DNA of 64,000 nt from Geodermatophilus tzadiensis (GTDB lineage Bacteria; Actinomycetota; Actinomycetes; Mycobacteriales; Geodermatophilaceae). Position 1 is the stretch's first letter. Every line of letters starts with the position of its first letter. This document shows, one piece after another, positions 46,682-54,382 of this stretch. Position numbers and translations under genes: made by a program. The stretch is taken from positions 62,001 to 126,000 of the forward strand of contig NZ_PVTG01000005.1 in the NCBI RefSeq assembly GCF_003002915.1, written 5' to 3'. Below the pieces are notes generated by a model. It was not told the origin of the DNA and ran no database searches. It worked only from the letters and a program-made list of their open reading frames with translations.

Positions 46682-46959
46682 CAGCGCCTCCCGTTGCCGT
46701 CCGCCGGCGGCCTCCGCGCCCCGGCGGCCTGTGGATACCACGTCGGGCGGCTCCCCGTCGGGCTGTTCCCCGGCCGCGCGGACGGCGGGAGGCGCCCCGG
46801 CCGCTGACCCGGCGTCCCGCCCCCTCGCGAGGGGAGCGGGGAACACCGCCTCCCCGGGTCGCGTTGACACCCCGACCCGGGTTCCCGGCCGACCCCGGCC
46901 CGGTCGACCCCCAGTCGTCGCCGCCCGGACCCCTCCGGCGGTGGAGAGGAACCCCCCTG

Positions 46960-48078
46960 ATGCTCCGCTACTTCGGCTTCTCCGTCTTCCTGACGGTGGC
47001 CGCACTCGTCACCGCCGTGTTCTTCGGCGGCCCGGCCGCCCTGCTCGCGGTCGCCGTCCTCGGTGTGCTCGAGGTCTGCCTGTCGTTCGACAACGCCGTG
47101 GTCAACGCCAAGGTGCTGCGCCGGATGAGCCCGCTGTGGCGCAAGCTCTTCCTCTACGTCGGCATCTTCATCGCCGTGTTCGGCATGCGGCTGCTGCTGC
47201 CGGTCGTGCTCGTGTCGATCACCGCGTCGCTGTCGATCCCCGAGGTCTGGGACCTCGCGCTCACCGACCAGCAGGCCTACGGCGAGAACGTCGAGGCCGC
47301 CGCGGAGGCCATCTACACCTTCGGTGGCATCTTCCTGCTGATGATCTTCCTCAACTTCCTCTTCGACGAGGAGCGGGAGATCCACTGGCTGGCCTGGATC
47401 GAGCGGCCGCTGGCCAAGGCCGGCAAGCTGCCCTACCTCGCGGTGGTCATCGCGCTGGCCGTCATCTACGTCGGCTCGCAGATCGCCGCCGACGACAAGT
47501 ACGCCACCGTGCTGGTCTCCGGCATCGCCGGCCTGTTCACCTACCTGCTCATCGGCGGCATCAACGAGATGCTCGAGGCGCCGGGCGGCGACGACGAGGA
47601 CGACGTGACCGCCACCGGCGAGACCGCCTCCTCCGGCGCCGGGGCCGGCGGGACGGCGACCAAGGCCGTCGCGGGCGCCGGCCTGGCGGCGTTCCTCTAC
47701 CTCGAGGTGCTCGACGCGTCGTTCTCCTTCGACGGCGTCATCGGCGCGTTCGCCATCAGCAGCGACATCTTCATCATCGCGCTGGGCCTGGGCATCGGCG
47801 CCTTCTGGGTGCGGTCGCTGACCATCTACATGGTCGACAAGGGCACCCTCGACGAGTACCGCTACCTCGAGCACGGCGCGATGTGGGCCATCGGCTTCCT
47901 CGCCGCGATCATGATCCTCGAGCTCAAGTTCCACATCAGCGAGTACGTCACCGGCCTGACCGGCCTGCTGTTCATCGTCGCCGCGGTGATCAGCAGCGTT
48001 GTCGCCACCCGCAAGGAGCGCGCCGAGGTGCCCTCCCGCGCCGCGCGGGAGCGCGACGAGGTGACCGTCGGTCGCTGA
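46960..48078 (+). CDS. DUF475 family, TerC-related membrane protein
   Basis: A 372-aa membrane protein with about nine hydrophobic segments. The ATG at 46960 is ten bases behind GGAGAGGA. The family motif EVCLSFDNAVVNAKVLRRMS and its pseudo-repeat EVLDASFSFDGVIGAFAISS carry the intramembrane Asp residues, as in TerC. Between them lies an acidic, Gly-rich loop (GGDDEDDVTATGE). It is distinct from the TerC at 37432, has no riboswitch, and belongs to the DUF475 group repeatedly found near TerD genes. Metal transport is likely by analogy but not demonstrated. A strong hairpin follows. Confidence 0.88.
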   Translation: MLRYFGFSVFLTVAALVTAVFFGGPAALLAVAVLGVLEVCLSFDNAVVNAKVLRRMSPLWRKLFLYVGIFIAVFGMRLLLPVVLVSITASLSIPEVWDLALTDQQAYGENVEAAAEAIYTFGGIFLLMIFLNFLFDEEREIHWLAWIERPLAKAGKLPYLAVVIALAVIYVGSQIAADDKYATVLVSGIAGLFTYLLIGGINEMLEAPGGDDEDDVTATGETASSGAGAGGTATKAVAGAGLAAFLYLEVLDASFSFDGVIGAFAISSDIFIIALGLGIGAFWVRSLTIYMVDKGTLDEYRYLEHGAMWAIGFLAAIMILELKFHISEYVTGLTGLLFIVAAVISSVVATRKERAEVPSRAARERDEVTVGR

Positions 48079-48092
48079 CCGGACGGCTCGAC

Positions 48093-48126
48093 CGGCGGCC
48101 CCGGGGCACCGGCCCCGGGGCCGCCG
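48093..48126 (+). terminator. Hairpin after the DUF475 gene
   Basis: Perfect 15-base arms CGGCGGCCCCGGGGC and GCCCCGGGGCCGCCG with a four-base loop, 14 bases behind the stop. Confidence 0.75.
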
Positions 48127-48170
48127 CTGCGTCCGCGGCGCGGGACCTACCGTCGCGCCGGGGAGCCCGA

Positions 48171-48176
48171 TACGGT
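48171..48176 (+). promoter_or_regulatory. -10 box of the AIM24 operon
   Basis: TACGGT about 38 bases upstream of the first AIM24 start, following the terminator, fits the TAnnnT pattern seen before several genes in this window. Confidence 0.35.
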
Positions 48177-48213
48177 CCCGCGCGGTCCCCGACCCGTCCC
48201 GCGAGAGGAACCC

Positions 48214-48831
48214 GTGGCACTGCTCACCGCGCACAAGCGCGTCCTGCACGCCGACCTGCAGGGCGACCGCATCCGGGCCGCCAGCGGCTCGATGGTCGCC
48301 GTCGAGGGCAACGTCGAGTTCACGAGCGCCGGCATGGGCGGTGGCGGCGGCTTGCGGGCGGCGCTCAAGCGCGCCGTCGCCGGGGAGAGCCTCTCGCTCA
48401 TGGACTGCGCCGGCCACGGCCGCGTCCACCTCGCCCTCGACGCCATGGACGTGCTCGTCGTCGACCTGGCCGGCGACACGCTCACCGTGGAGAGCGAGCA
48501 CATCCTGGCGCACACCGAGCAGCTGCGCCTCGACGTCCAGTTCGCCGGCCTGCGCGGCGTCACCAGCGGCCAGGGCCTGGCCACCACCACCGTCACCGGG
48601 CACGGCCAGGTGGCGCTCGTCTCCGAGGGCCCGGTGATGGCGCTGGAGGTCGCGCCCGGCCAGGACCTCGTCGTCGACCCCGACGCCTACGTCGGCTCCC
48701 GCGGCCAGCTGTCGATGAACCTGGTCAGCGGCGTCTCGTGGAAGTCCCTCGTGGGGGAGGGCTCCGGCGAGCCCTTCTCCCTCCGCTTCACCGGGCACGG
48801 CCTGGTGCTCGTCCAGTCCTCGGAGCGCTGA
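48214..48831 (+). CDS. AIM24-family protein 1
   Basis: A 205-aa protein of the AIM24/TIGR00266 beta-sandwich family. The GTG start has GAGAGGAACCC upstream. The chain is a series of short beta strands with the family features GSMVAVEGNVEFTSAGMGGG near the N terminus and the closing YVGSRGQLSMNL and GEPFSLRFTGHGLVLVQSS. The bacterial members are cytosolic with unknown biochemistry; the mitochondrial relative supports inner-membrane organisation. It is the first of three consecutive AIM24 paralogues with gaps of only three and ten bases, so they probably form a hetero-oligomer. Confidence 0.85.
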   Translation: MALLTAHKRVLHADLQGDRIRAASGSMVAVEGNVEFTSAGMGGGGGLRAALKRAVAGESLSLMDCAGHGRVHLALDAMDVLVVDLAGDTLTVESEHILAHTEQLRLDVQFAGLRGVTSGQGLATTTVTGHGQVALVSEGPVMALEVAPGQDLVVDPDAYVGSRGQLSMNLVSGVSWKSLVGEGSGEPFSLRFTGHGLVLVQSSER

Positions 48832-48834
48832 CCC

Positions 48835-49479
48835 GTGCCGTTCGAAGAGGTCAACAGCAAGGTCGTGCGCGCGCGGGTCAGCCCGGCGTCACCGGTGCTC
48901 GCCCGGCGGGGCGCGATGCTCGGCTACTCCGGGCAGGTGACCTTCCGCCCGGTCCACGGGCAGGGTCGCGGCATCGGCGGGTTCGCCGGCGCGGCGCTGT
49001 CGGGGGAGTCCAACCCGATGATGGCCACCGAGGGCCAGGGTGAGGTGCTCTACGGCTACAAGGGCCTGCACGTGACGGTGCTCGAACTCGACGGCGGCGC
49101 GCCGCTGGTCTGCGAGGCCGACCGGCTGCTGGTGCACGACGCGGGCCTGCAGACCAGCGTGCAGTTCCTCGGCTCGGGCGGGATCAAGCAGGCGATCGGC
49201 GGCGCCATGACCGGGCAGGGGCTGTTCACCACCAACGTGCACGGGCGCGGGTCGGTGGCGCTGCTGTCCCACGGCGGCGCGTTCCCGCTGCAGCTCAACG
49301 GCACCCAGGTCGGCGTCGACCCGCAGGCCTACGTCGGGCACGTCGGGCAGCTCACCGTGGACCTCGCCGCCAAGGTGGGCTTGCGCGACGTGGTCGGCCG
49401 GGGCTCCGGCGAGGCCTTCCAGCTGCGGATTGGCGGCTACGGCACCGTGTACGTGCAGGCCAGCGAGCAGAAGTTCTGA
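48835..49479 (+). CDS. AIM24-family protein 2
   Basis: A 214-aa AIM24 paralogue starting with GTG three bases after the previous stop. Family features are SPASPVLARRGAMLGYSGQV, a Gly-rich FRPVHGQGRGIGGFAG, VDPQAYVGHVGQLTVDLAA and the C-terminal EAFQLRIGGYGTVYVQASEQ. It has diverged clearly from the first paralogue, so this is an old triplication rather than a fresh duplicate. No catalytic motif is seen. Tight spacing indicates co-translation with both neighbours. Confidence 0.85.
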   Translation: MPFEEVNSKVVRARVSPASPVLARRGAMLGYSGQVTFRPVHGQGRGIGGFAGAALSGESNPMMATEGQGEVLYGYKGLHVTVLELDGGAPLVCEADRLLVHDAGLQTSVQFLGSGGIKQAIGGAMTGQGLFTTNVHGRGSVALLSHGGAFPLQLNGTQVGVDPQAYVGHVGQLTVDLAAKVGLRDVVGRGSGEAFQLRIGGYGTVYVQASEQKF

Positions 49480-49489
49480 GGACGGCGAC

Positions 49490-50428
49490 ATGACGTACCC
49501 GCCCGGCAACCCCTACGGCGGCCAGCCCGGCCCCGGCGGCAACCCCTACGGCCAGCCCCAGCCCGGCTACGGCCAGCCGCCTCCCGGGTACGGCCAGCCC
49601 TCGCCCGGCTACGGCCAGCCCCCGCCCGGGTACGGCCAGCCCCAGCCGGGGTACGGCGGGCCGCCGCAGCCGGCCGCCAGCCCGACCGGGACCACGCTGA
49701 ACCCGCGGACCCTCCCGGACGACGACAACGTCAACCCCTACGTCTTCTGCGTCTCGCTCAACGGCGACTGGTTCATGAGCAAGGGCGCGATGCTCGCCTA
49801 CTACGGCGACGTGCGCTTCGAGGCCGTCACCGAGTACTCCTCGGTGCAGGGGTGGGTGGCCGCCCGCTTCTCCAGCCCGGTCTACGTGCAGGACTGGGTG
49901 GTGGCCACCGGGCACGGCAAGGTGCTCATCGGCGACCGCGGCTTCGACCTCAACTCCTACGACCTCGACGACGGCAACCTGACGATCAAGGCGGGCAACC
50001 TCTGCGCGTTCTCGCCGCAGCTGGAGCTCAAGCAGTCGATCGTGCCCGGCTTCGTCACGCTCATCGGCACCGGCAAGTTCATCGCCTCCTCCAACGGGCC
50101 GGTGATCTTCGTCGAGCCGCCGTTCCGGGCCGACCCGGAGGCGCTGCTGGGGTGGGCCGACTGCCCGTCGCCGTCCGTGCACCACGACGCGCAGTGGATG
50201 ACGCAGAACATCCGCGCCATGATCTCCGGCGCGCTGGGCCGGGCCTCGGGCGAGGAGCGGCAGTACGACTTCACCGGGACGGGGACGATCCTCCTGCAGT
50301 CCTCCGAGGTGGCCCGGGAGGACCCGGCGGTGCTACGACTGGTGGAGTCGCAGACCCAGCTGCTCACCGACAGCCAGGCCGGCTCGCTGGGCCAGCGGCT
50401 CATCGCCCGGGCGCAGCAGCAGCACTGA
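49490..50428 (+). CDS. AIM24-family protein 3 with Gly/Pro/Tyr/Gln-rich N-terminal tail
   Basis: A 312-aa protein whose first 65 residues are a disordered repeat of GYGQPPP-type units. The AIM24 domain follows (DWFMSKGAMLAYYGDVRFEA to EERQYDFTGTGTILLQSSEV), then a short helical tail ending LGQRLIARAQQQH. Comparable tails on other actinobacterial membrane-associated proteins support assembly or phase separation; here that is a guess. The TerA-like protein at 52318 carries a similar Pro/Gln/Tyr-rich tail, which may allow both to join the same complex. A hairpin follows the gene. Confidence 0.87.
   Translation: MTYPPGNPYGGQPGPGGNPYGQPQPGYGQPPPGYGQPSPGYGQPPPGYGQPQPGYGGPPQPAASPTGTTLNPRTLPDDDNVNPYVFCVSLNGDWFMSKGAMLAYYGDVRFEAVTEYSSVQGWVAARFSSPVYVQDWVVATGHGKVLIGDRGFDLNSYDLDDGNLTIKAGNLCAFSPQLELKQSIVPGFVTLIGTGKFIASSNGPVIFVEPPFRADPEALLGWADCPSPSVHHDAQWMTQNIRAMISGALGRASGEERQYDFTGTGTILLQSSEVAREDPAVLRLVESQTQLLTDSQAGSLGQRLIARAQQQH
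49548..49662 (+). repeat. Imperfect tandem repeats coding GYGQPPP units
   Basis: A roughly 24-27-base unit built around GGCTACGGCCAGCC is repeated about five times within the AIM24-3 gene. Likely to vary in length between strains. Confidence 0.7.
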
Positions 50429-50435
50429 GCGGCGG

Positions 50436-50469
50436 CTCCCCACCCCGGCGCGCGTCCCGGGGCGGGGAG
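50436..50469 (+). terminator. Hairpin after the AIM24 operon
   Basis: Arms CTCCCCACCCCGG and CCGGGGCGGGGAG pair with one mismatch, seven bases beyond the stop. Confidence 0.5.
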
Positions 50470-50481
50470 TCACCGCTCCAC

Positions 50482-50487
50482 TACCCT
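50482..50487 (+). promoter_or_regulatory. -10 box close to the S9-like start
   Basis: TACCCT ends nine bases before the ATG, leaving room for little or no leader. Confidence 0.35.
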
Positions 50488-50496
50488 GGGGGACCC

Positions 50497-52248
50497 ATGC
50501 GGCCCGCCGACCTCGCCCTGCTGCGCACCCCGGGCGTGCCGGCCGTCTCCCCGGACGGGCGGATCGCCGTGGTCGCCGTCGAGCGGCCCGACCCGGGCAC
50601 CGACGGGTACCGCGCCCAGCTGTGGGCCGTGCCCACCGACGGCTCCGCGCCGGCCCGGCCGCTCACCTCCGGCGCCCGCGACTCCGCCCCCGCGTTCTCC
50701 CCGGACGGCCGCTGGCTGGCCCACCTCTCCGCGGCGCCCGGCGAGCCCGCGCAGCTGCACCTGCTGCCCACCGCCGGCGGGGCGCCGCGGCGGCTGACCG
50801 ACCTGCCGCTGGGCGCCGGTGTCCCGGTCTGGTCGCCCGACTCCCGCCGGCTGGCCTTCGCCGCCCGCGTGCCCGGGCCCGGCGCCGGGACGCCGCGGCT
50901 GCTCACCCGCCTGCCGCTGCGGCCCGACGACGGCCCGCCCCGCCGCCTGTTCGTCGTCGACCTGCCCGGCGACCCGGACGACGACGCCGTGCCGCTGCCC
51001 GCGCCGCGCGCGGTGACCGACGGCACCGGGGACGACGTCGACGTCGCGTGGTCGCCCGACGGCGGCACGCTGGCCTTCGTCTCCGCCCGGCACGCGCGCG
51101 CCGGCCGCGACCTCGTCCGCGACGTCTACCTGGTCCCGGCCGCCGGCGGGGAGCCGCGGCGGGTCACCCGGGGCCGCGGCGAGTGCCGGCTGCCGGCCTT
51201 CGGGCCCGACGGCCGCAGCCTCTACGTCACCGCCCGCCCCGACCTGGGCCCGGCCGGCCTGGAGCTGGGGGCCGGCGGGCCGACGCTGTGCCGCGTGCCG
51301 GTCGCCGGCGGGGTGCTCGAGCCGCTGCTGCCCGACGCCCGCGCCGACGAGGCGCCCGCGACCGTGCTGGCCGGCGGTGCGGCGCTGCTCGGCGTCGCCC
51401 GGCGCGGGGCGGTGGAGCTGCTGCGGGTGCCGCTGGACGGCGGGCCGGCCGAGACGCTGGTCGAGGGGCCGTTCACCGTCCGCGGGGTCGCGGCCGCCGG
51501 CGGGGTCGTCGTCGCCACCGTGGCGCACGACCGGTCGGCGGGTGAGCTGGTGGCGCTCACCCCGGGCCGGCGGCGGCTGCTCACCGGCTTCGGCCGCGCG
51601 CTGGGCGCCACCGGGCGGCTGCACCGGGCGACCGGTCTCGAGGCCCCCGCCGGCGCGCGGGTCACCGTCCCCGGCGGTCCCGGGCCGCACCCGGTGCTGC
51701 TGGTGCTGCCCGGCGGCGGGTGGTGCCTGCGCGAGGACGTCCAGGTGCTGGTGTCGGCCGGCTACGCCGTCGTCCAGGGCGACCCGGACGACGTCCCCGC
51801 CGCGACCGCCCTGCTCGACGCGGCCCTCGACGGGCGTCCGCTGGACACCGGCCGGGTCGGCGTCCTGGCCGCCGGGGAGGCGGCCGGCGCCGCGCTGCGG
51901 TGGCTGGCCGGACCCGGCCGCGTGGCTGCCGCCGTGGTCGAGCGTCCTCCCTCCGGCAGCCTGCCCGACGACCTCGACGCGCTGCGCGCGCCGCTGCTGG
52001 TCGTCGCCGCCGAGGACGACCGCGACTGCCCGCCCGGGGAGGGGCCGCGGCTGTTCGCCGCGCTGCAGCGGCGCGGCGTGCCCAGCGAGCTGCTGCTCCT
52101 GCCCGGGGACCGGCCCGGCGACCGCGCGGCCCGGCTCGAGCACCTGCTGCGCTGGTGGGACCGGTGGCTGCCGGCCGACCAGGGCGCCGAGCGGGCGTGC
52201 GCGCCGGCGTCGACGGGCACCGGTCCCGAGGGTGGCCGGGCCCCCTAG
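50497..52248 (+). CDS. S9-peptidase-like propeller protein with degenerate hydrolase domain
   Basis: A 583-aa protein. Residues about 1-370 form a TolB/DPP-like beta-propeller with repeats AFSPDGRWLAHLSA, VWSPDSRRLAFAAR, AWSPDGGTLAFVSA and AFGPDGRSLYVTA. The rest has an alpha/beta-hydrolase outline (PHPVLLVLPGGGWCLREDVQ). But the nucleophile elbow reads VGVLAAGEAAGAALRWL instead of GxSxGG, and the usual GxGH before the last helix reads LLLPGDRPGDRAAR. Ser and His of the triad are thus missing, while Asp survives in VVAAEDDRD. It probably binds rather than cleaves peptides. It stands between the AIM24 triple and the TerA-like gene. Confidence 0.82.
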   Translation: MRPADLALLRTPGVPAVSPDGRIAVVAVERPDPGTDGYRAQLWAVPTDGSAPARPLTSGARDSAPAFSPDGRWLAHLSAAPGEPAQLHLLPTAGGAPRRLTDLPLGAGVPVWSPDSRRLAFAARVPGPGAGTPRLLTRLPLRPDDGPPRRLFVVDLPGDPDDDAVPLPAPRAVTDGTGDDVDVAWSPDGGTLAFVSARHARAGRDLVRDVYLVPAAGGEPRRVTRGRGECRLPAFGPDGRSLYVTARPDLGPAGLELGAGGPTLCRVPVAGGVLEPLLPDARADEAPATVLAGGAALLGVARRGAVELLRVPLDGGPAETLVEGPFTVRGVAAAGGVVVATVAHDRSAGELVALTPGRRRLLTGFGRALGATGRLHRATGLEAPAGARVTVPGGPGPHPVLLVLPGGGWCLREDVQVLVSAGYAVVQGDPDDVPAATALLDAALDGRPLDTGRVGVLAAGEAAGAALRWLAGPGRVAAAVVERPPSGSLPDDLDALRAPLLVVAAEDDRDCPPGEGPRLFAALQRRGVPSELLLLPGDRPGDRAARLEHLLRWWDRWLPADQGAERACAPASTGTGPEGGRAP

Positions 52249-52251
52249 GGT
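52246..52251 (+). promoter_or_regulatory. -10 box for the TerA-like gene
   Basis: TAGGGT overlaps the preceding stop codon and lies about 67 bases upstream of the TTG start. A small GCAGGG/CCCTGC stem sits in the leader. Confidence 0.35.
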
Positions 52252-52317
52252 CGGGGGGACACGTCCGCAGCTCGGAGTGCAGGGACCCCTGCGGGGTGAC
52301 CTGCGAGGAGGGCTCCC

Positions 52318-53091
52318 TTGGTCGACTACACGAAGCGCCCCAAGTCCCCGGCGCAGCCGCCCCCCCAGCCGCCGCCGGCGCAGCCGTACGGGCAGCCGCC
52401 GCAGCAGTACGGCCAGCAGCCGCCGCCCCCGCAGGGGAGCGGCGTGAACATGAGCAAGGTGTCGCTGACCAAGTCGGCGCCGTCGGTCTCGCTGACCAAG
52501 ACGGCCGGCACCACGGGGATCCTGCGGGTCAACCTCAACTGGAACTCCAGGCCGGGGGGCGCGGGAGGAGGCGGAGGGGGCTTCCTCAAGCGGCTCGCCT
52601 CGGCCGCCGGCGGAGGTGCGATCGACCTCGACCTCGGCTGCCTCTACGAGTACGCGGACGGGTCGAAGGGTGTCATCCAGGCGCTGGGCAACGCCTTCCG
52701 CGGGCAGCACACGATGGGCAACGGGCAGTCGATCGCGTGGCTGGACGGCGACGACCGGTCCGGGCGGAACACCGGTGGCGAGAACCTGCTGGTGGACCTG
52801 CAGCACACGCAGCTCATCCGGCGGATCCTGGTCTTCGCGCTGATCTACGAGGGCGTGCCCAACTGGGGCCAGGCCGACGCCGTGGTCACGATGTTCCCGG
52901 CGAACGGGCCGCAGATCGAGGTGCGCCTCGACGAGCACGACCCCCGCGCCCGGATCTGTGCGATCGCGATGCTGGAGAACCGGGGCGGCGAGCTCGTCGT
53001 CAACCGCGAGGTGCGCTACGTACACGGCGGCCAGGACGTCCTCGACCGCACCTACGGCTGGGGCATGGACTGGACACCCGGCCGCAAGTGA
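52318..53091 (+). CDS. TerA-like TerD-superfamily protein
   Basis: A 257-aa protein starting with TTG, supported by GAGGAGGG six bases upstream. A Pro/Gln/Tyr-rich tail covers residues 1-40, then a TerD-superfamily domain follows: VSLTKSAPSVSLTKTAGTTG, DLDLGCLYEYADGSKGVIQA, WLDGDDRSGRNTGGENLLVD and a C-terminal VHGGQDVLDRTYGWGMDW. The short Gly-rich insert GGAGGGGGGFLKRLAS interrupts the first sheet. TerA relatives cooperate with TerD and vWA proteins in Ter complexes. It lies 13 kb from terD but downstream of the AIM24 genes, linking both blocks. Confidence 0.87.
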   Translation: MVDYTKRPKSPAQPPPQPPPAQPYGQPPQQYGQQPPPPQGSGVNMSKVSLTKSAPSVSLTKTAGTTGILRVNLNWNSRPGGAGGGGGGFLKRLASAAGGGAIDLDLGCLYEYADGSKGVIQALGNAFRGQHTMGNGQSIAWLDGDDRSGRNTGGENLLVDLQHTQLIRRILVFALIYEGVPNWGQADAVVTMFPANGPQIEVRLDEHDPRARICAIAMLENRGGELVVNREVRYVHGGQDVLDRTYGWGMDWTPGRK

Positions 53092-53121
53092 GGTGAGCGG
53101 ACGACGACGGAGGGGGTCCCC

Positions 53122-54336
53122 GTGGGAGAGCGCCGGCTGCCCCGCTGGTCCGAGCTGAGGGAACTGGCCCGCCCGCGCCCCCGCGTCGGCGACGCCACCG
53201 ACCGCCGGCTGGCCGGCGCGGCCGACATCGGCGACCTCCGCGAGCTGGCCCGCCGGCGGGCACCGCGGGCCGTCTTCGACTACACCGACGGCGCCGCCGG
53301 GGCGGAGATCAGCCTGCGGCGCTCCCGCGAGGCGTTCCAGCGGATCGAGTTCCGGCCCAGCGTGCTGCGCGACGTCTCCGTCGTCGACCCCTCGACCGTG
53401 CTGCTGGGCCGCCCGTCGGCCCTGCCGCTGGCGTTCGCGCCGACCGGCTTCACCCGGCTCATGCACGCCGAGGGGGAGAGAGCGGTGGGCCGGGTGGCCG
53501 AGCGGGTCGGCATCCCGCACGCCCTGTCCACCATGGGGACGACGACGATCGAGGAGCTGGCGGCCGCCGCGCCCGGGGTGCGCCGCTGGTTCCAGCTGTA
53601 CCTGTGGCGCGACCGGGAGGCCAGCGCCGCGCTCGTCGAGCGGGCCGCCGCGGCCGGGTACGAGGCGCTGGTCCTCACCGTCGACACGCCGGTGGCCGGG
53701 CCGCGGCTGCGCGACGTCCGCAACGGCTTCACCATCCCCCCGGCGCTGACCGCCCGCACCGTCGCCAACGCCGCCGTCCACCCCCGCTGGTGGATCGACC
53801 TGCTCACCACCGAGCCGCTGCAGTTCGCCTCGCTGCGCTCGTGGGGCGGCACGGTCGCCGAACTCGCCGACCGCGTGTTCGAGCCGGCCGCGACGCTGGA
53901 CGACGTCCGGGCGCTGCGGGCGACGTGGGCGGGCGCGCTGGTGGTCAAGGGCGTGCAGACGGCGGAGGACGCGCGGGCGGTCGTCGACGCCGGGGCCGAC
54001 GCGGTCGTCGTCTCCAACCACGGCGGCCGCCAGCTCGACCGGGCACCCACGCCCCTGGAGGAGCTGCCCGCGGTGGTGCGGGCGGTCGGCGACCGCGCCG
54101 AGGTCTACCTCGACGGCGGCATCCTGGACGGCGCCGACGTGGTGGCCGCCGTCGCCCTGGGCGCCCGCGGCTGCCTGGTGGGCCGGGCCTACCTCTACGG
54201 GCTCATGGCCGGCGGGGAACGTGGGGTGCAGCGGGCCGCCGACATCCTGACCCGGGAGATCGTCCGGACGCTGCAGCTGCTCGGCGTGCCGTCGGTCGCC
54301 GAGCTGACGCCGGACCGGGTGCGGCTGCGCGGCTGA
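53122..54336 (+). CDS. FMN-dependent alpha-hydroxy-acid oxidase/dehydrogenase
   Basis: A 404-aa TIM-barrel flavoprotein of the lactate/glycolate oxidase family. Family residues visible are the Tyr/Asp of AVFDYTDGAAGAE, the phosphate site FAPTGFTRLMHAEGE, Tyr and Asp of WFQLYLWRDRE and TVDTPVAGPRLRDVRNG, and the catalytic Lys, His and Arg of VVKGVQTAEDARAVV and VVVSNHGGRQLDRAP. It oxidises an L-2-hydroxy acid to a 2-keto acid. No membrane-targeting loop is obvious, so it may be an oxidase or quinone-linked dehydrogenase. GTG start; 30 bases after the TerA-like gene, but functional connection is doubtful. Confidence 0.93.
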   Translation: MGERRLPRWSELRELARPRPRVGDATDRRLAGAADIGDLRELARRRAPRAVFDYTDGAAGAEISLRRSREAFQRIEFRPSVLRDVSVVDPSTVLLGRPSALPLAFAPTGFTRLMHAEGERAVGRVAERVGIPHALSTMGTTTIEELAAAAPGVRRWFQLYLWRDREASAALVERAAAAGYEALVLTVDTPVAGPRLRDVRNGFTIPPALTARTVANAAVHPRWWIDLLTTEPLQFASLRSWGGTVAELADRVFEPAATLDDVRALRATWAGALVVKGVQTAEDARAVVDAGADAVVVSNHGGRQLDRAPTPLEELPAVVRAVGDRAEVYLDGGILDGADVVAAVALGARGCLVGRAYLYGLMAGGERGVQRAADILTREIVRTLQLLGVPSVAELTPDRVRLRG

Positions 54337-54346
54337 GCCCGCCGGT

Positions 54347-54376
54347 TTGCCGCACCGCCTGCGGGGTTCCTAGGGT
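54347..54376 (+). promoter_or_regulatory. Leaderless promoter candidate of the acetamidase gene
   Basis: TTGCCG, 18 bases, then TAGGGT ends six bases before the ATG. There is no Shine-Dalgarno, so transcription probably starts at or next to the start codon. Confidence 0.5.
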
Positions 54377-54382
54377 GCGGCG

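Noticed and set aside
50470-54021. A 1183-codon minus-strand open frame
   Set aside because: It runs opposite to the S9-like, TerA-like and hydroxyacid-oxidase genes, all of which have clear motifs and ribosome sites; the mirror translation is low-complexity.
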